DNA of 25,298 nt from CAZUUO01 sp964622665 (GTDB lineage Bacteria > Patescibacteriota > Patescibacteriia > Magasanikbacterales > GCA-002688135): contig CAZUUO010000009.1 of NCBI GenBank assembly GCA_964622665.1, forward strand, positions 1 to 25,298, in the 5' to 3' direction. The translations under genes were made by a program, and so were the position numbers. Below, piece after piece: positions 15,944-21,603 of this stretch. Numbering within the stretch: the first letter of the stretch is position 1; each line of letters starts with the position of its first letter. Under the pieces are notes generated by a model, which saw only the letters and a program-made list of their open reading frames with translations, did not search any database and had not been told where the DNA came from.

Positions 15944-16138
15944 TTAACAGGCAGTTACTTGTTGTGCGCACGTATATTTTTCTACAAATTGATTATTAGC
16001 TGCAACACACTCCTCAAAATGTTTTCTTCCGTAATGTTCAGATTTTTTTCCTGGATTATAGTGTGACACCGGACGATGGTATCCCATCACTCGTGTCCAT
16101 ACTTCGCAGCGCGTTCGTTGTACTTGTTGGTCGTTCAT
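15944..16138 (-). CDS. stand-alone glycyl-radical domain of the anaerobic ribonucleotide reductase (64 aa)
   Basis: CEVWTRVMGYHRPVSHYNPG (residues 11-30), followed by KKSEHYGRK, matches the C-terminal end of class III reductases, where RV-x-GY carries the radical glycine, here G19. In ordinary NrdD this stretch directly follows the C-terminal zinc site in the same chain. Here it begins at its own ATG 7 nt after the nrdD stop and in another frame (offset +1), so simple read-through would not join the two. A further 20-residue tail holds Cys44, Cys57 and Cys64 (last residue), reminiscent of the shuttle-cysteine tails of other ribonucleotide reductases. No SD; translation probably depends on coupling to nrdD. 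It could work as a second subunit, comparable in concept to the GrcA/YfiD spare radical domain of pyruvate formate-lyase. Confidence 0.85.
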   Translation of the reverse strand: MNDQQVQRTRCEVWTRVMGYHRPVSHYNPGKKSEHYGRKHFEECVAANNQFVEKYTCAQQVTAC

Positions 16139-16145
16139 ATTGATA

Positions 16146-18254
16146 TTAGAAATTAATTGTTACATGTTGTTTACGTACTTCGTCATCTAATCGTTTACCT
16201 TCAATTCCCGCTTCACTGTCACACTTTGGACAAAAATCCCATTCCCCTGCTAAATAGCCATGACGCGGACAAATCGAGAATGTTGGTGTAATTGTGATGT
16301 ACGGTAATTTAAAGTTGCTCAAAATTTTTCTAACCAAATTGCGACACGCTTCCCCACTACTAATTTTTTCACTCATGTAGCAATGAAGTACTGTTCCTCC
16401 GGTATATTTTTTTTGCAGATCATCTTGCAATCGCAATGCTTCAAATACGTCGTCGGTGTAACCTACGGGAAGTTGTGAAGAATTGGTGTAGTAAGGTGCG
16501 TCTTTGGTTCCTGATTGTAAAATGTCAGGAAATCTCTTTTGATCTTCCTTTGCAAAACGATAGGTTGTTCCTTCGGCTGGTGTTGCTTCAAGGTTGTACA
16601 AATTACGAGTTTCTTTTTGGAAGTCTTGTAACTTAGCGCGCATAACATCGAGCACATCGCGTGCAAATTTTTGTCCCCATTCTGTCGCTATATGTTCTTG
16701 ATTGCGGGTGAAGTTTTGAATTGCTTCATTTAACCCATTGATACCGATGGTTGAAAAATGATTTTTTAAATATCCGAGATATCGTTTGGTATACGGGAAT
16801 AATCCATTGTCTATCCATTTCTGAATTTCTTTACGTTTAATTTCCAGTGACTCTCGTGCCAATTCCATTAAATAGGTGATGCGTTGTACGAATTTGTCAT
16901 AGTCGCCCGCACAGGTATAGCCAATACGTGCTGCGTTAATAGTTACCACTCCAATAGATCCGGTCATTTCAGCTGAACCAAATAATCCTCCCCCGCGTTT
17001 ACGTAATTCGGCCATGTTCAATTGCAAACGACAACACATGGAACGCACATCTCCGGGATTTAATTCTGAGTTGATGAAATTTTGGAAATAGGGTGTTCCA
17101 TATTTAGCAGTCATTTCAAACAATGGTAGATTTTTTTCATCCTCCCATTCAAAATCTTTGGTGATGTTGTAGGTTGGAATTGGAAACGTAAAGGTTCGTC
17201 CTTTTGCGTCACCTTTGCTCATCACTTCAATGAACGCCCTGTTGATCACATCCATTTCTTTTTGTAATTCTCCAAAGGTATAGCGAAATGGTTCTCCTCC
17301 CAAAATAAGTCGTTTTTCTTTTAAATCATCAGGGCATTTCCAGTCGAGCGTGATGTTGGTAAACGGTGTTTGTGTTCCCCATCGTGAAGGAATGTTTAGA
17401 TTGAACACAAATGATTGCATGTTTTGATACACGTACTCATACACCTTTTTTGCCACGTATTGATCACGGAGATGTTCGGTTTCAAATTGAACATTGTACA
17501 CTGCCAATTCTGCTTTCACCTCATCTTCAAACTTTTTTACGTAGGGTGAAAGATAGGTATCAAAACTTGAGAATGCTTGTGCACCGGCCCACTCATTTTG
17601 GAGTGTTCCCAAAAAGTTCACCATTTGAGCAACTGCTGATGATAAATGTTTTGGAGGATTTGATTCAATTTTATTTGCCACACCATTGAACCCTTCTTCG
17701 AGAAGTACGCGTAAACTCCATCCCGCACAATACCCTGAAAACATATCAAGGTCGTGAATGTGGATGTCCGCATTTCGGTGTGCATCACCAATTTTTTTAG
17801 GGTAAATATATGACAACCAATAATTTGCTGTTACTTTACCTGCCGTGTTTAAAATCATTCCCCCCAATGAATATCCTTGATTTGAATTTGCGTTTACTCG
17901 CCAATCCAGCTTTTGTAAATATTCCCCAATAGTTTTTTCAACATCGACCGTCACATTTTTCTGTTCGCGAATTTTATTTCGTTCAAGACGGTACTTGGTG
18001 TAAACAAACGCAACTTCAACAAAACTTTTTTCTTGTAATAATTCTTCCACGATATCTTGCACATTTTCTACTGTTGGTACTGCGTCCGGATAGCGAACCT
18101 CCAACACACGCATTGCTTCTTGTGCGATGAAGTCTGCAGCTACTTCGTTAGGTGTACCCAATGCCATAAATGCTTTTGAAACTGCCTTTTGAATTTTTGC
18201 TGTTTCAAAATCGACGATCGAACCATTTCTCTTTTGGATTTTTGCAATCGGCAT
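16146..18254 (-). CDS. nrdD: anaerobic (class III) ribonucleoside-triphosphate reductase, catalytic part without the radical motif (702 aa)
   Basis: The start at 18254 (MPIAKIQKRNGS) begins the ATP-cone regulatory domain (residues 1-95, KIQKRNGSIVDFETAKI ... FVYTKYRLER). The ten-stranded barrel follows, with IHDLDM and CAGWSLR near 165-182, the conserved MCCRLQL (about 406-412) expected to hold the thiyl-radical cysteine, and GSAEMTGSIGVVTIN (about 426-440). The zinc site CPRHG ... CPKC is at about 662-678. Relatives continue directly to RV-x-GY with the radical glycine; this chain instead runs on for about 24 unrelated residues and stops, and the radical motif is on the next ORF. It reduces ribonucleoside triphosphates to deoxy forms under anoxia and needs NrdG. 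It heads the operon nrdD - radical peptide - nrdG - doxX. No SD; a terminator-like hairpin lies just upstream. Confidence 0.93.
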   Translation of the reverse strand: MPIAKIQKRNGSIVDFETAKIQKAVSKAFMALGTPNEVAADFIAQEAMRVLEVRYPDAVPTVENVQDIVEELLQEKSFVEVAFVYTKYRLERNKIREQKNVTVDVEKTIGEYLQKLDWRVNANSNQGYSLGGMILNTAGKVTANYWLSYIYPKKIGDAHRNADIHIHDLDMFSGYCAGWSLRVLLEEGFNGVANKIESNPPKHLSSAVAQMVNFLGTLQNEWAGAQAFSSFDTYLSPYVKKFEDEVKAELAVYNVQFETEHLRDQYVAKKVYEYVYQNMQSFVFNLNIPSRWGTQTPFTNITLDWKCPDDLKEKRLILGGEPFRYTFGELQKEMDVINRAFIEVMSKGDAKGRTFTFPIPTYNITKDFEWEDEKNLPLFEMTAKYGTPYFQNFINSELNPGDVRSMCCRLQLNMAELRKRGGGLFGSAEMTGSIGVVTINAARIGYTCAGDYDKFVQRITYLMELARESLEIKRKEIQKWIDNGLFPYTKRYLGYLKNHFSTIGINGLNEAIQNFTRNQEHIATEWGQKFARDVLDVMRAKLQDFQKETRNLYNLEATPAEGTTYRFAKEDQKRFPDILQSGTKDAPYYTNSSQLPVGYTDDVFEALRLQDDLQKKYTGGTVLHCYMSEKISSGEACRNLVRKILSNFKLPYITITPTFSICPRHGYLAGEWDFCPKCDSEAGIEGKRLDDEVRKQHVTINF

Positions 18255-18260
18255 ATTGTT

Positions 18261-18290
18261 AAAAAAATAAAAACCCACTTACGTGAGCTT
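18261..18290 (-). terminator. terminator or attenuator directly before nrdD
   Basis: AAGCTCAC/GTGGGTTT 8-bp stem (two G-U, GTAA loop) leading into TTTTTATTTTTTT, ending only 6 nt from the nrdD start. It also lies 24 nt past the Com-like gene's stop. The left arm AAGCTCA is tandemly duplicated just upstream (18283-18299), so an alternative pairing partner exists. Confidence 0.7.
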
Positions 18291-18313
18291 CATGAGCTTC
18301 TGTTTGTACCATG

Positions 18314-18511
18314 TTATTTATTTTTTTCTATTGCGATGCGATGTGGGCATGGTACGACGCCACATAACATTTCATTGAACCGTGACTCTGAGATAATCGT
18401 ACACTCGTGACACGACTTACATTTTATCTCCACCTCTGCTTCTGACAACCAGCCGCGAAACAGTAATTTCTTACAGTTGCTACAGCGATAGTCTTTGTAC
18501 TCAATCGACAT
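18314..18511 (-). CDS. Com-like zinc-finger protein (65 aa)
   Basis: YRCSNCKKLLFRGWLSEAEVEIKCKSC (residues 8-34) fits the four-cysteine zinc ribbon of Mu-like Com proteins (C-x2-C-KLLF-x(n)-EIKC-x2-C). Phage Mu Com is a zinc-dependent mRNA-binding protein that activates translation of mom. A second cysteine/histidine segment (CGVVPCPHR, 50-58) is added. No other phage genes are nearby, so a domesticated or independent zinc-ribbon is as likely as a prophage remnant. A possible -10 TATACT lies at 18581-18586 (minus). AAAGGA is 12-14 nt upstream of the ATG, too far for a clear SD. A 16-bp direct repeat occurs once in the leader and once in the coding region. Confidence 0.75.
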   Translation of the reverse strand: MSIEYKDYRCSNCKKLLFRGWLSEAEVEIKCKSCHECTIISESRFNEMLCGVVPCPHRIAIEKNK

Positions 18512-18543
18512 ATATCTTTCGTTCCTTTCTGAGATAATCGTAC
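18387..18543. repeat. 16-bp direct repeat in and before the Com-like gene
   Basis: TCTGAGATAATCGTAC occurs at 18387-18402 (inside the coding region, encoding part of CTIISES on the minus strand) and at 18528-18543 (leader, just upstream of the AAAGGA). Spacing start to start is 141 bp. Confidence 0.85.
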
Positions 18544-18626
18544 CACCACTTTTTTTCTGTGTCAGTGTGTATAACAGTCATTAGTATAATTTTAGCGAAT
18601 TTATTTTTTGAGAAATTTTTACCAAC

Positions 18627-18654
18627 AAAAAACCCGAAACAAATGCTTCGAGTT
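18627..18654 (-). terminator. tRNA-Arg terminator
   Basis: AACTCGAA/TTCGGGTT 8-bp stem (one G-U) with an 8-nt loop followed by TTTT on the minus strand. Confidence 0.85.
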
Positions 18655-18656
18655 TT

Positions 18657-18731
18657 TGGTGTCCCCGCATGGAATCGAACCATGATCTAGAGCTTAGAAG
18701 GCTCCCGTTCTATCCATTGAACTACGGGGAC
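18657..18731 (-). tRNA. tRNA-Arg(UCU)
   Basis: Acceptor GTCCCCG/CGGGGAC, anticodon loop CTTCTAA (anticodon UCU), T-loop TTCGATT, and encoded CCA (18657-18659). Confidence 0.96.
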
Positions 18732-18740
18732 GTGAGCCCA

Positions 18741-18768
18741 TTATTACGACTTTGGGCGCTTGTGTCAA
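18741..18768 (-). promoter_or_regulatory. tRNA-Arg promoter
   Basis: TTGACA (18763-18768), 16-bp spacer, TAATAA (18741-18746) on the minus strand, or 17 bp to AATAAT. Confidence 0.75.
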
Positions 18769-18784
18769 AATATTACCAATACCA

Positions 18785-19771
18785 TCATCCTTTTCTTTGT
18801 TTACCGTGAAAATTTTTATGTACTTTTTGTAGATGTGCGTCGGTGATGTGGGTGTACACTTGGGTAGTAGTTATTGATGAATGACCCAGCATTGATTGCA
18901 CTGCGCGAATATCTGCCCCCGCACGCAGTAAATCGGTTGCAAACGTGTGACGGAGTGCATGGGGTGAAATTGCTTTCGTGATACCCGCAACTTTACCATA
19001 TTTAATCACGAGGCGTTGCACCGTGCGCGCCGTTATACCCGTTTCATGTGCCTTACTCTTCCCCTCCACGCGCTGTCCAGCTTCTTGCAGTTCTCGTTTT
19101 CTTTGTGCTTTATCATGTGACACAAATAAATGAGGTTGTGTATCTTTTCGCAACGTCAGATATTTTTTTATTGCTTGTTTGGCACTTGGTGACATGAACA
19201 CCACGCGGGTTTTATTTCCTTTTCCCCGAACTGAAAAATCATCACGTTCCAAATTCACATCATCTTTTTGTAATGAAACCAATTCTGATACCCGCAAACC
19301 GGTTGAAAATAATAGTTCCAAAATTGCTTTATCGCGCGCTTGCACTAAGGGAGAAACTCCCGACTCGGTGGGAGCTTTTAATAATCGTTCTAAATCATCT
19401 TCTTCTAAAAAATTAACTTCGCGATCGCCAATTTTTGCCAATTCCACATGTTCTGCCGCAAGGGATGGAATTTCCATGCGTGCACAATATGATAGAAAAG
19501 AACGCAACGCGATGAGGTGATAGTTTTGTGTCGTCGTGTCTAATTGTTCTTTTCCTTCTTTTAATCGATGGAGCCACAGTCGAAATTTACGTACGGCATC
19601 TTTGGATATGTGTGCGGGGTCGGTTAACCCAGTGCATGTTAAAAATCTTCGTAAATACAATGAGTAATTACGACGGGTTAGTACTGATCGATTTTTTTCA
19701 ATTTCTAAATAATCCAAAAATTGCTGCATCGTGGTGAATAGTTTTGATTTGTGGTTGGCAGCTTTTTTCAT
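18785..19771 (-). CDS. XerC/XerD-type tyrosine recombinase (328 aa)
   Basis: An N-terminal SAM-like core-binding domain (residues 10-105) precedes the catalytic domain with the complete tyrosine-recombinase set: Arg in TGLRVSEL (about 158-165), the beta-hairpin Lys region RGKGNKTR, H-x-x-R in SPHALRHTFAT (about 269-279), the second His in LGHSSI, and nucleophile Tyr in TQVYTHIT (about 306). There is an insertion of about 25 residues (KAQRKRELQEAGQRVEGKSK) after the hairpin compared with E. coli XerD (298 aa). As the only Xer here, it is probably the chromosome-dimer recombinase acting at dif, since it lacks the arm-binding domain of phage integrases; its position beside tRNA-Arg leaves an integrase role possible. 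Extended -10 promoter with a leader of about 12 nt and no SD. Confidence 0.9.
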   Translation of the reverse strand: MKKAANHKSKLFTTMQQFLDYLEIEKNRSVLTRRNYSLYLRRFLTCTGLTDPAHISKDAVRKFRLWLHRLKEGKEQLDTTTQNYHLIALRSFLSYCARMEIPSLAAEHVELAKIGDREVNFLEEDDLERLLKAPTESGVSPLVQARDKAILELLFSTGLRVSELVSLQKDDVNLERDDFSVRGKGNKTRVVFMSPSAKQAIKKYLTLRKDTQPHLFVSHDKAQRKRELQEAGQRVEGKSKAHETGITARTVQRLVIKYGKVAGITKAISPHALRHTFATDLLRAGADIRAVQSMLGHSSITTTQVYTHITDAHLQKVHKNFHGKQRKG

Positions 19772-19789
19772 ATACGGTTAGTATAGCAC

Positions 19790-19798
19790 ACCATCTTC
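19790..19798 (-). promoter_or_regulatory. extended -10 promoter of the Xer gene
   Basis: TGcTATACT on the minus strand; predicted start about 19783. Confidence 0.6.
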
Positions 19799-19802
19799 TG
19801 CA

Positions 19803-19839
19803 ATAAAAAAACTCGCAGAACCGTAGTTGCTAGCGAGTT
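19803..19839 (-). terminator. terminator of the 19830-20336 gene
   Basis: AACTCGC/GCGAGTT 7-bp stem (19810-19816 with 19833-19839) followed by seven T on the minus strand. One arm encodes the last two residues and the stop codon. Confidence 0.85.
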
Positions 19840-20336
19840 ATATTTTCTGGAGCTACCCAGAGTTGCACGACATAATTTTTATTTTTTCTACTGTGACTTA
19901 TTGCGTCCTCTAGTTTACTGAAGGTTTCACGATATTCATAATTCCCTCCAATTTTCTCGTATACCTCATACACCGTCTCTTTACCCTCTCGTGCCTTCTT
20001 CATTTTGATCTCTTCTTTTTTTCTCTTCTTTTCTTCTTCTAGACGCTCTTGGTACCCCCTTTCCGATTCTTCCCGTTTTTTTTCACAGAACTCCTTGAAT
20101 TCTTCCAGGCTATGTGTGATTATGCTGGGTTTGATTGTAATTTCACTTGGCCGAATTTCATCACCCCATTGCCCGAGAAATGCACCCTTTGTGATTTCAA
20201 GAATATCACCGATCTTAATTCCATTATCACTCCCCAAATCAACCACAAACTTGATATCTTTCGCACTATCCCCCGGCAAACCTCCATCTTTCGAGCAAAT
20301 GACCGCGACATACCGTTTCTTGGTTTCTTCTGTCAT
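19830..20336 (-). CDS. orphan protein with charged coiled coil (168 aa)
   Basis: Not assignable to a named family. Residues 1-65 form a beta-rich module (KRYVAVICSKDGG ... FVVDLGSDNGIKIGDILEITKG); the pattern G-S-x-x-G-I-K-x-GD resembles the small beta-barrel found at the ends of FlgT- and CsgG-associated proteins, but this is only a motif-level similarity. Residues 75-120 are a strongly charged coiled coil (EEFKEFCEKKREESERGYQE and on), and 125-168 return to alpha/beta (KIGGNYEYRETFSKLEDAI ... NYVVQLWVAP). No signal peptide. AGGAGG stands 5 nt before the ATG, and the gene has a consensus promoter and its own terminator. Confidence 0.82.
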   Translation of the reverse strand: MTEETKKRYVAVICSKDGGLPGDSAKDIKFVVDLGSDNGIKIGDILEITKGAFLGQWGDEIRPSEITIKPSIITHSLEEFKEFCEKKREESERGYQERLEEEKKRKKEEIKMKKAREGKETVYEVYEKIGGNYEYRETFSKLEDAISHSRKNKNYVVQLWVAPENITR

Positions 20337-20366
20337 CTGTTCCTCCTGTTGTGAAAGAACGTCGTC

Positions 20367-20395
20367 ACTCTACCTCAAAATACCAAGAATGTCAA
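20367..20395 (-). promoter_or_regulatory. promoter of the 19830-20336 gene
   Basis: TTGACA (20390-20395), 17-bp spacer, TAGAGT (20367-20372) on the minus strand; leader about 24 nt. Confidence 0.8.
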
Positions 20396-20412
20396 TAAAA
20401 ACAGTGGTTTTC

Positions 20413-20418
20413 TATAAT
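20413..20418 (+). promoter_or_regulatory. -10 element of the rpsO promoter
   Basis: TATAAT with no convincing -35; predicted start about 20425, giving a leader of about 128 nt. Confidence 0.5.
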
Positions 20419-20472
20419 GTATCCCTCTCATCACCTTGCCAATTTTTGCTCAATCTGGTACTCTACAACCAC

Positions 20473-20537
20473 TGCAAAGGCTTACTTTTGCACATTAATT
20501 ACACACGACCTTCACGGGGACATGCCCTGTAAGGCCT
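20473..20537 (+). promoter_or_regulatory. folded rpsO leader, possible S15 autoregulatory site
   Basis: Three helices can form: TGCAAA/TTTGCA (20473-20478 with 20487-20492); ACGGGG/CCCTGT (20514-20519 with 20525-20530); and a long-range helix AGGCTTAC/GTAAGGCCT (20478-20485 with 20529-20537, one bulge). The third overlaps both others, so they are partly exclusive, as in known S15 leader switches. S15 control is inference from what is known of rpsO in other bacteria. Confidence 0.4.
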
Positions 20538-20552
20538 AATAGATACGCATGT

Positions 20553-20885
20553 ATGTTAAGCAAAGAACAAAAACTCAAACTTATTGAGTCGTTCCGAATC
20601 CACGCTACGGATACTGGTTCTCCAGAAATCCAAATCGCGATTTTGAGTGAAGAAATTAAAATGTTGACTGGTCACTTGCAAGCTCACAAAAAGGACCATT
20701 CATCACGCCGTGGTTTGTTACGCAAAGTTGCGGAACGCCGCCGCTTACTCAAATACTTATTCCGTGAAGATGTTAAACGCTTTGAAGCGCTTACCTCACG
20801 TATTAAAGTTAACACTGCTTTCATTACCACTCCTGTTGACACAACGGCAGATATGCCTGAGGAAGTCGCAGCTGACGAAGTATAA
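20553..20885 (+). CDS. rpsO: ribosomal protein uS15 (110 aa)
   Basis: Full-length S15: FRIHATDTGSPEIQIAILSEEIKMLTGHL and the rRNA-binding loop KKDHSSRRGLLRKVAERRRLLKYL (about 47-71) are the family hallmarks. S15 binds the 16S central domain (helices 20-22) and is an early assembly protein. Bacterial S15 is about 89 aa; this one carries an extra acidic C-terminal tail of about 20 residues ending MPEEVAADEV. No SD precedes the ATG. The gene leads the order rpsO - NYN nuclease - pnp, the classic rpsO/pnp neighbourhood with one gene inserted, and is closed by a strong terminator. Confidence 0.97.
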   Translation: MLSKEQKLKLIESFRIHATDTGSPEIQIAILSEEIKMLTGHLQAHKKDHSSRRGLLRKVAERRRLLKYLFREDVKRFEALTSRIKVNTAFITTPVDTTADMPEEVAADEV

Positions 20886-20894
20886 GCGTGTACC

Positions 20895-20927
20895 AAAACC
20901 CCGCGGACTTCACGCGGGGTTTTGCTT
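20895..20927 (+). terminator. rpsO terminator
   Basis: AAAACCCCGCG/CGCGGGGTTTT, 11 perfect base pairs, 7-nt loop, followed by GCTTTTT. Confidence 0.93.
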
Positions 20928-20956
20928 TTTAGTAAATTACCGTACACTATAGCTAT

Positions 20957-21478
20957 ATGATAAAACACAAAGAACAACGCGTCGCCGTATTTATCGATGT
21001 TCAAAATTTGTATTACAGCGCTCGTCACTTATTTTCGACGCACGTTGATTTTGGTCGTGTCGTGAAAGATGGTGTTGCTGATAGAAAATTGGTGCGCGCT
21101 ATCGCCTACGTCGTCCGCACTGAAGGTGAGGATGAAAAACCTTTTTTAGAAGCATTACAATCTCGCGGTCTTGAAACTCGTGAACGTGACCTCCAAATTT
21201 TTTACGGCGGTAACAAAAAAGCTGATTGGGATGTTGGTATTACCATTGACTGTGTTCGTATTTGTGATTTAGTTGATGTGGTCATTCTGGTGTCAGGAGA
21301 TGGTGACTTTGTTCCACTTGTGGAATACTTAAAACAACGCGGACGCCAAGTTGAAGTTATGGCATTTCGTAAAACAACCTCAACAAAACTTTTTGAAATT
21401 GCCGATATTTTTACTGACTTAGCTGAACCTCAATTTTTAATCGCTCAACGGGGTAAAAATAAATCCCGCAAAAAATAA
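20957..21478 (+). CDS. NYN-domain (LabA/DUF88-type) putative ribonuclease (173 aa)
   Basis: PIN-like NYN fold with its acidic residues: D in VFIDVQNLYYSAR (about residue 14), D in KADWDVGITID (about 94-101), and VSGDGDFVPLVEYLKQRGRQVEVM (about 114-137), the typical SGDGDF motif. Family members bind Mg and are proposed or shown to cut RNA. Length is usual for single-domain members. It sits between rpsO and pnp, suggesting a role in RNA turnover or processing together with PNPase. TACACT (20943-20948) is a plausible -10 only about 8 nt from the ATG, so the message may be leaderless; no SD. Confidence 0.88.
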   Translation: MIKHKEQRVAVFIDVQNLYYSARHLFSTHVDFGRVVKDGVADRKLVRAIAYVVRTEGEDEKPFLEALQSRGLETRERDLQIFYGGNKKADWDVGITIDCVRICDLVDVVILVSGDGDFVPLVEYLKQRGRQVEVMAFRKTTSTKLFEIADIFTDLAEPQFLIAQRGKNKSRKK

Positions 21479-21492
21479 GTGCTGATTTTCAG

Positions 21493-21510
21493 GAGCAAAA
21501 ACCTTTGCTC
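21493..21510 (+). other. hairpin after the NYN gene
   Basis: GAGCAAA/TTTGCTC, 7 perfect pairs and a 4-nt loop, extendable by two. Only two T follow, so it is a weak terminator at best. Confidence 0.5.
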
Positions 21511-21534
21511 TTGGTATCATTATTTATTAATGAA

Positions 21535-21594
21535 TGTGGTCTCAAAACGAAAGGGTGTGTGACTTATTATCACGCTCGAGGTTTTGAGATCACA
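21535..21594 (+). promoter_or_regulatory. long stem-loop in the pnp leader
   Basis: TGTGGTCTCAAAAC (21535-21548) pairs with GTTTTGAGATCACA (21581-21594): 14 bp with one G-U. Inside it GTGTGA/TCACGC (21557-21562 with 21570-21575) forms a second hairpin. The outer helix ends 9 nt before the pnp start. E. coli pnp has a long leader duplex used for RNase III cleavage and PNPase autoregulation; an equivalent role here is inference. Confidence 0.65.
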
Positions 21595-21603
21595 CAACAA
21601 ATT

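Noticed and set aside
18501..18683. Minus-strand open frame of 60 codons
   Set aside because: It overlaps tRNA-Arg, its terminator and the start of the Com-like gene and has no SD.
18657..19771. Integrated element: tyrosine recombinase beside tRNA-Arg
   Set aside because: The recombinase has XerC/D architecture without an arm-binding domain, the tRNA is intact, and I see no second copy of the tRNA end or phage genes in the window.
21505..21603. Upstream extension of PNPase by 33 residues
   Set aside because: Unlike the family N-terminus and overlaps the leader stem-loop; start 21604 fits PNPase.
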